From: Monosiga brevicollis MX1
Taxonomy: Eukaryota > Opisthokonta > Choanoflagellata > Craspedida > Salpingoecidae
Assembly (NCBI RefSeq): GCF_000002865.3
Contig: NW_001865046.1
Coordinates: 189,113 to 253,112 of the forward strand
Reading direction: 5' to 3'
DNA: 64,000 nt
Shown here piece after piece: positions 1-12,871 of this stretch (the first letter of the stretch is position 1; every line of letters starts with the position of its first letter). The notes beneath the pieces are model-generated. The model made no database searches, had not been told where the DNA came from, and worked only from the letters and a program-made list of their open reading frames with translations. The translations under genes and the position numbers were made by a program.

Positions 1-3000
1 GTCCTTTTTCTTTTTCTTTTTTTTTTTTTGTCGGGGTGGGTACAGGCACACAGCGTGAGGCCCACGAACATGCTCGCACCGAGGCACTTGCTGGCCGGGC
101 CAAGTAAGCCAAGGATGTGTTTAGTTTGGCCCGCTGTTTTCAATTGGCACGAGGGGTAACTTGTCATCTGACCGCATTCGCCGATGTTTGCTTAGCCTGG
201 ACAAAATTATGGCCGAGGGTCAGCAGCTCATTGCCGATGATCACTACGCTGCCGATCAGGTAGTTCGTCGGCTTGAATGCGCTCCTCTCACACGATGCCC
301 TTGGACTCTAGCGTTTTTTTGACTGAATGTTGGGAACCCAACACCAATAGATTGCTGCAGCTCTGGATCATACAGCCACTTTGTATGCTGCCCTTGAAAA
401 GCTGGCCGAAGAGCGCAGTGTGTTCTATGAGCAAAATTGCTTGTTGCAGGAGTTTCTCAAAACGGCCGACCGCATCGATGAGTGGCTAATTCGTCATGAC
501 CAACAGCTGACAGAGGCCTCGCGTGGAGAGACGGTTGAGCAGACACAGGAGCTGTTGAATGCCCATGGTAAGCAATTCAAAGGTTCCATAAAGCCAACAT
601 CTCACCTCTTGCTTGACTTGCACGCGCGCACAGACCCCTACTCCTCTACTCTCCACTGTTCAATTTTATTCAAAGCTTGCACAACAAGCTCGGTCTGACC
701 CGAGGCTGGTTGGTCCTTTGCAGGAGAGTTTGAGGCCGACCTACGCGCACAGCAGCAGCGGCTGGAGGAACTGGGCCAGAGCGTGGAGCAGGCTCGCAAC
801 GAGCAGCACTTTGACATTGACAACATGCAAGCCATTTTGTACGTTTGTTCATCTGCCTAGCGGCTGATTGTGCTTTGTGTTTTAAATGAAATCTCAAGAT
901 CCCAGCTGCTTGAGCGCTCGCTTTCACCGCTTGCTTGAAATGCGTTCACTTAGGATGGACATTACCACCAAAAAGGACCATTTGGTTGCTGCTGCCGCCG
1001 CCTACCGGGCCAACGTCGTCGAGTCTGGCCAGTATTTTGAACTACAGGAGCAAATCGAGGAGGTTGGGCCGGCCATCCCTCATGAGACAGGGGCCGTCAG
1101 GCAGTATCTAGAAAGGCTACGCGACACCGGATCTCACTCGCCTCTATTATGTTAGACAATGGATTTCATTACGGAGCAGATGAAGCAAGCCGCGGCCGAG
1201 ACATACCGTGACCTACCTTTAGTGGAAGCCCACCAACTCCAGCACCGTGCCAACGGGGTCACGATTGAAGGGTATCGTGAGGCTGTGGCTCAACACTCGG
1301 AGCGGGCCGATTCCTTGATCGCGAATGGTCATTTTCGCGGTGAGGACTTACGTGAGCTTTCCGCGCGCCTGCAAGAGCATTGGGCCGAGCTCCTCAAGGC
1401 ACACGAATGCAAGGGTCGCCGTTTGCAAGAAGCTGAGCACTTGGTCTCTTTTAACAGAGGTGCGTACAACCTGCGACCTCAGCCCGCTCCATTTTGCAAG
1501 TTCCAGGCTCTACTCATCGGCACCTGTCATACGGCTTCCCGTTTCTCTTGTCTTCCCGTTTCTCTTTTGTCATCGATCCTTTAGATTTTACCGATTTGGA
1601 AACTTGGCTTGACTCACTCGAGCGCTACGTTGCCTTGCCGGACTTGGGCCATGTCCGTTCCGTTCCGTTCATGTCAACAATCCTTTATGTATGACCTGCC
1701 AATAGGCTTTGCTCAACGGTTTGTTTGCCACATGTATGCTGGAAAATCATGCAGGACGTTCCGAGTGCCGAGGAATTGGTCAAGGAACACGAGGAGCATG
1801 AAAGTGAATTGGCTTCACGTTCAGGCGCCATGCAGGCCCTGCGCCAGCAGGTACGCGGTCTCATGTCTTTGCAGAGTCGGGTGGACCCATCTGACTATGG
1901 ATTCTCAATGGGATGCTCACTGGATCATGCTCACTGGGACGGGATAGGCCGTCAAATTTGGGGAAGAGGAACACTTTGCTGCGGAAGATTGCCACCAACG
2001 GTGTGTAGCGCTGCGTGACTCAACCAACTTTGTCCCCTCTGTTGTATCACAACATGCAGACGAACGATTGGTTCACCAATCGCTTCTCTCGTATTTGCTC
2101 GCTCTTCTTGCTTGATCTGATTTGTTCATTTTGTTCTTGTTTTTTGTTTTTTGTTTTTGTTTTTTTGCCCTTTTGCTGTTTTCCTCCTGTGTTGCTCAGG
2201 ACCAAGCTTCTGGAGGAGCGCATGGAAGACATGCTGGACCCGTTTGTTGCCCGAGGTGAAAACTTATCCGCAAGTCTGGAGCTGCAGCAGTTTCTGCTCG
2301 CCGTTCGTCGCCAAGGTTGGTGTTGTCAATGATATCATATGTGAACTTGAAACAAGTTTGGAGCAGATCGACGCCTGTTCCTCAACTCAATTCTCGGCGA
2401 ATGCCCTGAACGCTGGTTTCTGCACCTGCAGAAGCATGGATTCAACTCAAAGCACCGTTGGTGCACAGCGAGGACTATAGCCAAACACTGCTAACGGCCA
2501 AGAGTCAACTGCATCGGTTCAATGTACGCGCAGTGGGGGTGAACTTGATGTCGCTCTCTGTCATGGCTTGTCCTTATGTGGGACCATAAGATCACCATCG
2601 TGCAGGCCAATGACGACCGTACTGCATCGCATGACAGGGACTCGAGGCCGAATTACAGACACATGAAAAAAGTATTCAGGATATTCAGGCCCGAGGCACC
2701 AAGCTGGCCGAAGAAGGGCACTACGCTGTAGCACAGATTCAAGAACGACAAACGGGCTTGCTCAAGCAGTGGGATCAGCTTTTGTTGGACGCCAAGTTTC
2801 GCCATCAGGTATGGGCTCAACAAAGTGCTCAATGGACACGCTCTGTGACAGCCTGCGATGACCCACATTGACATTGCCCAGCACCTGGTTTTAACACGTG
2901 TGATGTGCTTAGAAATTGGGCGAAAACCTTGAACTGCAACAGTTCCTGGTGGACCTCCGCCAAACGGAAGCCTCCTTGCAAGGCGTTGCCGAACAGCTTG

Positions 3001-3301
3001 CCCTGCCTGCCGTAGCACAGACAGTGAAAGAAGCCAAGGTATGTGCCTTCGCTCATGTGTGAGCCCTGCTGCCTCTCGGGGGCCCCGCCAAGGCCTCGGT
3101 TTTTGTCTGTAGCAAAGCAGCAAATTTCTTCTCAACCTCACGACTGCACTTGGCACTCATGAAACGCATGGGTCATATGCAGTTGTTGCAAGCACGTCAC
3201 ACGGAGACTGCGCGGCAGTTGGAGTCATTGGAAGCGCCGCTCCAGCATTCCCGGCAATGGCAGTGCGTCGATGCGTGTTCCCCTTGAGACGATCAGCCAA
3301 G

Positions 3302-3345
<44 letters not shown>

Positions 3346-6300
3346 CACACACAGCACTCATATTTGGACCTGTGCCATCATTGATCTAGTGAGCAACTGG
3401 CTGCGAAAAGTAGTCTGGGCTGTGAAACCACCGCCAAATTGGTGGCAAGCGCACAGCATCAATTTGATCGTCTACGACAACAAGCCAACGCTCGGAGCGC
3501 CGAAATCAGTGATGCTATGAAAGCGCTGTTGTTTGAAGAAGAGGTTTGCCGTTGCCACCAGACAATCTGCCGCTCAGCCGTACCCAGTCCACACAGCCCC
3601 TGACCATGCCCGCTTGTTCCGTAGGCCGAGGAGGTTTTGGATTGGATACAAGGCGGGATGGAGGAGGCCGGCTCCACGGAGCTAGGTGAGTGTTTTACAA
3701 GTCTGCTGCTGCTTTGTGTGTCCCCATTGCTTGTATTGGAGTCGGCTTACCACCGTTCCAACATAGGAGAGGATGTTGATGCATGTGAGCAGCTTCGCAA
3801 AGAGTTTGCTGACTTTGCACAAGAGCAACTCAAGGGTGGATCGCGCGTCGAACGCATCGATCGCAAGGCCAACAAGCTTGCCGGCAATGCCAGCTACTCA
3901 AGCGTGAGCGAGCTGAACACTCGTGTTCAGGGCGGATGGGCCAAGCTGCAAGATTTGATTGCAAAACGGTCGGTTTCCTGCCACCAAAGTGAGAGTGGCT
4001 AACTCTGTTCATTGTGATACACTCATGGGATATGTGGCTTTGGAAAACGCTTGGTCAACAGCCTGAAGATGTTGGAAAACGCCGCGGCCATGCTTACGGT
4101 ACGACCAACAGCATTTTGAGGGCATGGTATTTGGCAAACAAAGTTCACCTCTTTTGTTGTGCTGGCTGCGCTCACTCATTTTGTTGCTCGGCAGTTTCAT
4201 CGCGATGCAGATGATACCATGGATTGGATCGCGGGCAAGGAGCGTGAACTGGATGCAGGTTAGACCTGCTGCGCTTCAATGCACCTCACATAATGACTCC
4301 TTGACTCAAGCCTCTGTCAATGTTATTCTCTCGCACGTGGCGCCGGGGGCCACGCACAGGTGACTTGGGCGTAAACACGGGCAGCGTTGCTGTGCTGCAA
4401 CGTAAGCACGAGGCCCTGGAACGAGATCTGCAAGTTCTTGGCAAGAAGCTTGAGCATCTCTTTGGCGAGGTGAGTAGCTTGCAGTGAGGCGCGGATCGTC
4501 GTTGCTCTACCCATAATTTGACACCGTTTCAAAATTTGGGCTGTTCCTCATGGGGCCCCTGCGTGTCAGGCCGGTCGACTGGTAGCCCTTCATCCTAGCC
4601 ATTCCCAAGCAATTACCAAGAAGCAGGCTGACATGGCCAGGCGCTGGGAGGTGATGCAAGCGACGGCTGAGCAGCGGCGCAGAGCCCTGGAGCTCATGCA
4701 TGAGTTTTTCAGCTTCAAGGAAAATGCTCAGTACGTTTGCTGCTGCTGCGATCCATCCAGTTTGTGGGCTTTTGTGAGCTTTTTCTCCTTCTTGATCTGA
4801 TCGCTTCTGATTATTTCTGTACATCGTGGCTTGTGAAAACAGGGAACTCTTGGCTTGGTTTGAGCGCATGCAAAATAACATTGCGCACGTGCAGCCAATC
4901 ATCGATTTGGCCGGTTTGTTGGCGTTTCTCCCTGCTTTTACTTGCTTACTCGTGTTGAGTGGTGGCACTGATACCGTAAACCTGCGCGTTGACTCGTTGA
5001 TCCAGATGCCGAGCGACGCTTGCAGGCCCATGTTGAGCTGCGCCTTACTATCGAAGCGCAGCAGGATACGGTGAACCGCATCTTGGACAAAGGCGAGGAG
5101 TTACTTGGCATCGAGGCCACTCGGGATGAGAACATCCGTGCGCTGCTAACGGAGGTAGTCTTTTGACTTTGCGTGCATGACTTTGTCGTCTCCGCGCCAC
5201 TTCTTGCATCTACACAGTTCTGTTGCTCTCTCATGCATTTGCCCACTTAGATTGGTGACGCTCAAGAAAGCCTGTCGGTGACCTGGGATCACTTCAACGA
5301 GCTGTATCAAGAAGGTGTTTTTATTCAAGAGTCTGTTCGCGAGGCAACCGAGGTATGTGTTTTTCCCAAACTCCAAGCAGGAAGAACAACAATCACAGCA
5401 TTATTTGGCTTTACCAGAATATTACTTATGCATCCAGCTGGCTTGACGATTTGGTTACGGCGTGCTTGCATTTGATGGTAGCTTGAAGCTTGGATGGATG
5501 AGCAGCAAGCGATGCTTGCCATGGATGCAGGACATAGCGAGCACGAGTAAGCGTGTATCTCATTTCTCCCCTTGCTCGCATTCATTGGAATTCACGCGTC
5601 ACGAACCCTTCCATTTTGCCTAGATGGAAGGTGTTTGAGGAGTTTCAACAGCGCATGGAAGCACAGGAGGCCAGTGTAAGTGAAGCGCATGGACCGGGCC
5701 CGATGGACGCGCCCAAAAGCGTGGCAAGAGTAAATGTGTGGTGCTCAGCCCCTTGGTGTGCGCTGCTGAACAGGTGCAACGCTGGACGTCGGTCATCGAT
5801 GAAATTGCTGATGAGTTGCAATCAGGCGAAGTTCAGGGCCTGTACCGCCAGCACGGTAGCGATTCCCTCCGTCGTGGATCGGTCTTCACAGTGCGTACAT
5901 GCCTGTTGCTCAGACACGGGTGGCCAACACGCTGGTTGTGAGGCTGCCTCACCACCTTCTTGCCTTGTTCCTGCTCTTACTGTGTGTGCATGGTCTGTAT
6001 GTTCGTCTTGCTTTCTTTGCTTTTCATTTTTCGTTTTGTCTTTTTGTGTTTTAGGCAGCAAAGAAGCGCCCGACCATGGATTCGATGACTCGCCGCCGAC
6101 CCTCAATGATGACTTCTCGTCATGGCTCAGTGGATTTTTCTACCATGCGAGAAGATGCGCGCCAACAGCTGCCGAGTACGTGTTCTGTGATTTGACGTTT
6201 TGGAGTGGCACCCACTATGACCCAAGATCACTTGAGCTTTCCTTCGATCATTTGAGCTTTCCTTCCTCGTGTGTTTTGTTTCAGATGGCTCAAACAAGGA

Positions 6301-7252
6301 CGGGAAGATGGCCTCTCCAACGCGACCAGCAGACAGCTTGCCACGAAGCAGCATTGTTGCGGCAGGTCCCCGCTCGCTGGGTGGCCAATCCTCTCTCTCT
6401 TCGACTGTGCTGGCTGCTGGACCTGCAGACCCGCCCTCGGCACCTACCCAGGTGCCGAACCTCGAATCAACCAGCAAGCCAGAATCTGCAACAATGCATG
6501 GTGCGCAGGTGCCTTCAACGGCACCATTGACTGGCATGATTGAGGAACAAGAAGAAGAGGAAAACGTGGGAGCGCACGACGAGGCGGACGCCTTGTCGGC
6601 GGCCCCGCCGCCGCTGCCGGAGAAATCGCCTGCCTCATCGCGTAGCGCATCTCCCTTACCAAAGAATGTACGTGACGAGTACATTATGGTCGACACGGAC
6701 GGCCCAGCCAACACTGATGCTTTAGAAGAGCCAGCTTCAGACCCTGCACTTGAAGCTGTGTTAGAGTCAATTCCTGATGCAGCGCCCCATGCAGCGTCAA
6801 AGCCCAATGTTTCTGTATCCGGCTTTGCGCCAGCCCCTGCCCCTGCAAGTGGCACATCAGCTGCCACGCGCACCTTGCCCGCCGTACGGCGGGGATCAGG
6901 CTCAGAAAGCCCGCGCACTGGTCGAGCTCTTCCACAACCTCCAGGGCAAGGCCAGCGCAGCAGCTCTGCCAGCCCACAGACCATGACAGTGAACGCCCTT
7001 GCGGCCCCGCCGGTCTCGCTGGCCCGAGATGCAAGCTCGCCCCTCAGCTCGGGCCATGGCGCTGAAGGCCACGAATCATTTGGGGAGGGCGACATGACTG
7101 ACACCAAGTTCCTGGGCGCCGGCTCCCAGTCCTTACCAACTCAACACCCAACTGCCACAGTCGCCTCGCCTGCCAGCGTACCGCCACCCGCAGTACCTGC
7201 ACCCCAGAACGAGGAGGATGATGACGATGACGATTGGGATGATCTCATCTAA
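1..7252 (+). CDS. Spectrin-repeat protein, 3' part (5' end lies outside the window)
   Basis: Many short exons encode amphipathic three-helix repeats of the spectrin type. Clear examples are exon 351-567 (contains FLKTADRIDEWL), the exon from about 1150 to 1460 (contains LIANGHFRGEDLRELSARLQ) and the one near 3770-3970 (contains LNTRVQGGWAKLQDLIAKR). The recurring 'G-H-F' turn and the Trp or Leu in helix A are family hallmarks. The last exon, 6285-7252, leaves the repeat pattern and encodes about 320 residues rich in Ser, Pro and Ala, ending in a run of Asp then WDDLI and a stop. I see no EF-hand, PH or CH domain in the visible part, so this is not the usual C-terminus of alpha or beta spectrin. 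Spectrin-repeat proteins crosslink the cortical actin skeleton; that role is family knowledge. Exon edges are approximate. Family call is firm, the exact orthologue is not known. Confidence 0.85.
3303..3353. repeat. (CA)n microsatellite in a spectrin-gene intron
   Basis: About 25 CA units, interrupted once near the end. It follows a donor near 3260, after an exon ending in residues HSRQW, so it is intronic. Confidence 0.95.
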
Positions 7253-8044
7253 GCTCGCTCGCGCAACCAGCCTTTCAGCACAAGCGATTGAGTTTCAATT
7301 ATGACATCCGCACGCAATGTCCCGCCTTCTTCCGCTCGCTGCTATAATTCTTCTGTGCTTCACATGCATGCTCCACAATCAATGTCGTTCGTTACAAAAT
7401 GGAGCCCTTGGCTCGTGCCAGCCACCCCATATCTACATGTGCTTCATTACGAGAGCCGTGCTGACAATTATTCTTCTCGTTCCCGTTGTAATTTATGCAC
7501 TTGTTGTCGACGTCTAAGGCACTCTTACGCTAAATATTACCAAGTTGTCGCAGCGTTTTTGGCGGTTATATTGCTTTCACCATCCATGACATCGACACGG
7601 CCTTGATCTTGCATCGTAGCACGCAGAGAGCCCTCCCACACGCTCACGTCTTGCCACTGCCCGCCCTCCGTGATACTGCCCAGTGGTCTCGCACCATTTG
7701 TTCCTGTTTAACATTTTTCACTGGCAGAGGACGCGGCACGCGTCGTGCAACATCTGCCGATTCTTCGCCGACCCCTCTCTTCTTGCTACTGGGGTGCTGA
7801 CGTGTGTCCAAGTGAGTCCTGGCTGGAGAACTAAGCGCGCTTGTTTCTTCATTGGGCGCGTTGGACATTATCTACACTGCCTTTGTGGACCGTTCCTCCA
7901 CTCACCTGCCCTCGGTCACTTTGACGATACCTTGCATACGTGCGCCTCCCCCCCCCCCTCCCCTCCCCCCGAAGAGCTTCAACCCGCGCCCCACGCGAGA
8001 TCCGAGCGCTTTTTGATTGGCTGGCCGTATTGGCTACCGCAAGC
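7253..8044. other. Intergenic spacer between spectrin-repeat and glycogen phosphorylase genes
   Basis: About 790 bases with only short, composition-poor frames. A C-rich pyrimidine tract lies at about 7949-7968, less than 100 bases before the phosphorylase ATG, and may be part of its promoter or 5' UTR. Nothing else was recognised. Confidence 0.6.
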
Positions 8045-11000
8045 ATGGCACCCAGAAAGCATGTCAAGCCTGAGCAACAGGACTCGGATGCCATGTCTAG
8101 CTCATCTGAAAACAGTGAGGGTGATAGCCGTGACTCGGACTCTGAGACAGCTCACTGCAAGTGCCCTGACTGCATCGAGAGAGCTTGTAAGCCCCATCCC
8201 CCAGCTTTGAATGGCCTGGAATGCAATCGTCTGCTCAGCAGCTGCTTTTTCTTTTGGCACTTGCAATGTAGCTGAGCCTCCAGTGCGCCGCCGTTGGCGT
8301 GCCCTACGCCAACTGGTTCAAGAAGGTCGCTCGGACCGCCTACAACGCGAGATTGGCATCTCCATGCGCTATCTGCACGCAGACCACAAAGATGTCACTG
8401 AGATTCGCAAGGTACCGCACGCTCACCAGCCGCTTCTTGCTTGATGCGCGCATATTCCCTTACCCCGGTGCCTGGGGATCACAGCTGAAGTTAATGTTCA
8501 ACCGCCACATTCATTTGAGCATGGGCAAAGTTCTGCCCATTGCGTCCAAGACGGACTTTTTCCTGGCCTTGGCAATGACCGTACGCGACAGCCTCATGGA
8601 ATCTTGGCTCAAAACCTCGGTGACCTACGCAGAGGTTGATCCGCGTCGTGGCTATTACCTAAGGTGCGTTTCATTGGCCTGCATGAAGTGTCGCAAATCT
8701 GAGAGGCGATCGCCAGGCGGGTCTCACCTGGTGTTTGTGTGCGACTCATCAATCAATAAAGTATGGAATATTTGATGGGTCGAACGCTACACAACGCCAT
8801 CGGCAACTTGGGCTTGAATAAGGAAATTCAAGAAGCCTTGCACCAGGTCTAGCCCTCTTGCCGATTTTATCCTTTCTCTTTCTCTCAAACTCTCTCTCTG
8901 TCTTTCTTTCTTTCTCTCTCTGACTTGAGTCGCGCATATGGTCTTGACTCGTGACCAAACCCCCTCCTCTTCTACAGTTGGGCCTGCGCATGGAGGCGCT
9001 GCGAGAATGCGAAAGAGATGCTGGCCTGGGCAACGGCGGTTTGGGTCGACTGGCCGCCTGCCTCATGGACTCGTGCGCCACCATGCAAATGCCGGTCACC
9101 GGCTATGGCCTCCGCTGTAAGCGCAGATCTAGTTATTGCGGCGAACATGCCTTGTAGGTTGCCCTACTGCAGCTCACAAACCTATCTGCTGGCTATTAGA
9201 TGAGTATGGCATTTTTCAGCAAGAAATCAACGAGCATGGAGCTCAAGTTGAGCTACCAGATGACTGGCTGGCCAAAGGCAACCCCTGGGAGATTCATCGA
9301 CCAGACTTTTTGCAACAAGTGCAATTTTACGGTGCGAGGTTTCACAACTACTCATTCAACTAACTCGTTGCAGCTTCGACTTGCTCTGGCCCTTGAACGA
9401 CCGCCATCTCACTTACATACATACCTAGGCCGAGTGGAGGTGCATGGTGGCCGTCGCGTGTGGGTGGACACCCAAACGCTAGACGCGGTCCCTTACGATG
9501 TCCCCGTACCAGGGTGAGGCTGTGCGACCTCGCACTCCATCAATTTGGTAGCCTTAACACACTTCCTGCCGCTGCAAAGACCCCTCTCATCCTGGCGTCG
9601 GATTTTAGATATCATAACGCCACCATCAACACGGTGCGGCTTTGGGCAGCCCAAAGCAACTGCAAGTTTCAATTTGACCAGTTTCAAGCGGGCAACTACA
9701 GTAAGTCACCACTCGAGGCGGTCATTTGGCGATTACAACAGCAACCTTTGCTGGGACTTGATTTTGTTGGTGTAACACAATTGCAGTTGAAGCCGTGCTC
9801 AAGCGCAACCAAGCCGAAAGCCTGTGCCGTTGCCTCTACCCCAACGACGCTCTCATGCGTGGCAAGGAGCTGCGTCTCAAGCAAGAATATCTCCTCGTCT
9901 CAGCCAGTCTTCAGGTGTGCCGACGTGTAACGTGTCTTCATTCAAAACACACTTTCGGCTCTCATGTCATCGCCACCGTCGTTTTGCACAGGACATTATT
10001 TCTCGCTACAAAGGCGCCGTCTTGCACACATGCGACTCGCACACACGCCGCTGGAACATCCGCCAAAATTTGGACGCACTTCACGAAAAGGTCGGAACGA
10101 TTGAGTTCGGTTCTCTCATAGTCATGCCTCTGCAAGCGCATCCTCGGGTCACTCTCTGTATGTGGCTTCTCAGGTGGTCATCCAGCTCAACGACACCCAC
10201 CCAGCCCTAGCCGTCCCGGAGCTGATGCGCCTGTTGTTGGACACGGAAGATATGCCTTGGGACCAAGCTTGGGCCATCACGCAAAAGTGCTGCGCTTACA
10301 CCAACCACACACTCCTGCCCGAGGCACTGGAGGTTTGTTTCCTTGGCGGACTTGGTTCCCACTTGCGTGCCGTAGGATCTGACGTTCGGTGAGACCTGAC
10401 GAGTCACGTGTTTGGGCGTAGCGTTGGTCGGTTGAGCTATTGCACCACGTGCTGCCCCGCCACTTGGAAATCATCTACGAGATCAATCAGCGCTTTTTGG
10501 ATGGGCCAGTGCGTAAAAAGTTTGGGGCAGATGATCATAAGCGTCGCGAACTGAGCATTGTCGAAGAACAGCCCGAACGGGTGGTCAACATGGCCAAGCT
10601 CTGTGTGGTGGCCTGCTTTGCCGTGAATGGCGTAGCGGCCATTCACAGTCGCTTGCTTAAATCGGACACCTTTGCTGCGTACATGCCCTTGTTTGAGAGC
10701 AAGTTTACCAACAAGACCAATGGAGTGACTCCACGCCGTTGGCTGCTGCATGCCAACCCAGACCTGTCTGACCTCATTTCAAAGCACATTGGCACTGAAT
10801 GGCCCACGCACTTGGACCAGCTGGAGAAGCTGAACGAATTTGTGGAGGATGAAGCCTTGCTGCGTGAGCTCTTGGCCATCAAGCGGCGCGCCAAAAAGTC
10901 TTTTGCCGCTTTTGTAAGTCCAGTGCTCGGGACCAGGAGAAACATAAAAGGAAGCACTTATGTTTGAGGCACAGGCATGAGCCATTAGAGCCTTGGTGCT

Positions 11001-12554
11001 TTCTCATTTAGCTATTGGACGCATCGTGTTAATGTCACCCTCATGCCAATTCTTCAATAGATCAGGGGCAAGTGGGGCATTGACATTCATCACGGACATC
11101 TCTTTGATTTTCAGGTGCGTTGCTTTTTCAGTTTTAAGACGCTTCACTTGGTTTGAGCGCAATGCCTGGCTTGATCGCTTTTGAAGCACCCATTGACCCG
11201 GCTTTGCACTTGTCTCTTATTTTTCTCTGTGCTCGACGCTGGCATGGATGATGCGTGGATAGGTCAAACGCATTCATGAGTACAAGCGACAGCTGCTCAA
11301 CCTTTTGCACGTCATTCATCTGTACCTGACGATCAAGGTGCGTGTACACACCATGCCTGGCGTTGAGCGCGCTGCGATACTGTTCTGGATGAGCGCTCGA
11401 TTGACATTCGGCGCACGGATCTAGGATGGTGGCTTTGTGGCCAAGCGGGTAGTATTTATTGGGGGCAAGGCGGCACCCGGCTATGCCCGTGCCAAGACCA
11501 TCATTCAGCTCATTAACAACGTTGCACGCGGTCGGTCTTTTTGTTTTATGGAACACGTCAAACCACACTTCGTTGGGAATGGCCCTGGTGACATTGCCTC
11601 ACCACGCGGCATCTGCGCTTGAGGTCCACAGTTATCAATGCAGATCCAGACACAAACGATGTGCTCAAGCTCGTATTTTTGCGAAATTACGACGTGACAT
11701 TGACGGAAAAGCTGCTGCCGGCAGCTGACTTGTGCCAGCAAATCTCCACCGCCGGCAAGGAGGCCAGCGGCACCTCCAATATGAAGGTCAGCTCGCCCCT
11801 GCAAGAAGCATGTGACAAGTGGCTGTCCAGAAGAGTTTATCCGTTGGCCTCACACACAACTTGCACATAGTTTCAACTCAACGGTGTGCCGATCGTCGGC
11901 ACCATTGATGGCGCCAACGTGGAGATTTTGGATCGCGTCGGAGAGGATGCGTTTTTCCGTTTTGGTCATACGGTGGAAGAATTGCAGGAGCTTCGTCACA
12001 GGTCGGTCGCTTGATTATGTTTCTTTATCGAGTCGCGATTCGCCCTGTGCTCACATCCACCCGCATTTGTCACGATGGGCTACATGCACGTGATGGCAGC
12101 TACAACCCAGCTCAGCTCGTCGAAGAACAGCCCACGCTGCGCCGTGTTTTGCGTCTCATCGAGTCTGGAACATTCCATCCACCGGGCGATGAGGCTGGCG
12201 GCCAGGCCTTTGAAGATTTGGCACGTGATTTGCGTGAGCGAGACGAGTACTTTCTGGTCGCCGACTTTGAATCCTACTGTGCCACACAAGCGCGTGTGGC
12301 CCAACTGCATGGTGCTGACCCCTTGAAGTGGGCACGCCTGATGCTGCGCAACATTGCTTGTGGCGGTACGCCTCGTTTGCAACCCCTGGTCACGTCCACA
12401 CAAACCAACATTATGCTCACAACCTGTAAAACTTTGTTGAACTGATGCAGGCTTCTTCTCCTCCGATCGCACGATCCGGGATTACAACAAGGATATCTGG
12501 CACCTCCCAACGAACATTGTGCCCCGTGTCCGACTGGAGCAAGCCACTTTCTAA
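8045..12554 (+). CDS. Glycogen phosphorylase (GT35), 19 exons, 920 residues
   Basis: It cleaves alpha-1,4-glucan with phosphate to give glucose-1-phosphate in the cytosol, using pyridoxal phosphate. Exons by splice signal and frame: 8045-8186, 8272-8411, 8485-8663, 8762-8846, 8978-9116, 9200-9331, 9429-9513, 9609-9700, 9787-9914, 9992-10090, 10174-10332, 10422-10913, 11061-11114, 11263-11337, 11425-11530, 11632-11786, 11871-12001, 12100-12365, 12451-12554. They total 2763 nt, an exact frame. Family landmarks are [55 protein letters not shown] and [10 protein letters not shown]; the Lys of the last one (about residue 754, at the exon 16/17 junction) binds PLP. Animal enzymes are about 840 residues; the excess is a Ser/Asp/Glu-rich N-terminus of roughly 75 residues. 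I do not see the animal phosphorylation motif around Ser14, so control by phosphorylase kinase is doubtful. Confidence 0.96.
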
Positions 12555-12601
12555 GGGATCAGCTGCCCATAATAACCACCGAGTCTCTTGTTGATATGGC
12601 T

Positions 12602-12602
12602 C

Positions 12603-12661
<59 letters not shown>
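12602..12661. repeat. (CA)n microsatellite just after the phosphorylase stop
   Basis: About 28 CA units with one CG interruption at each end, in the 318-base spacer before the ANTH gene. It is probably 3' UTR or spacer; nothing else stands out in 12555-12871. Confidence 0.95.
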
Positions 12662-12871
12662 CGAACCATAAAGAATTTCAACACGAAAATAAATTCATCG
12701 CCCACACGCTCTTTTTTTGTTGAAAGAACCCAAAAAAAGAGGACTGTCCGCTTAACTCAACACACTCGAGAAAATAATTTTCTCTCAAATTTTTTGACAC
12801 ACACAGACCAAGGGTCGAGTGCGCGCAAGGTTGCGCGAGGGTGCCCGTAGACGGCTTTTCGGACCAGCGAC

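Noticed and set aside
6127-7107. 326-codon minus-strand open frame
   Set aside because: Antisense of the GC-rich Ser/Pro tail exon of the spectrin-repeat gene; no domain.
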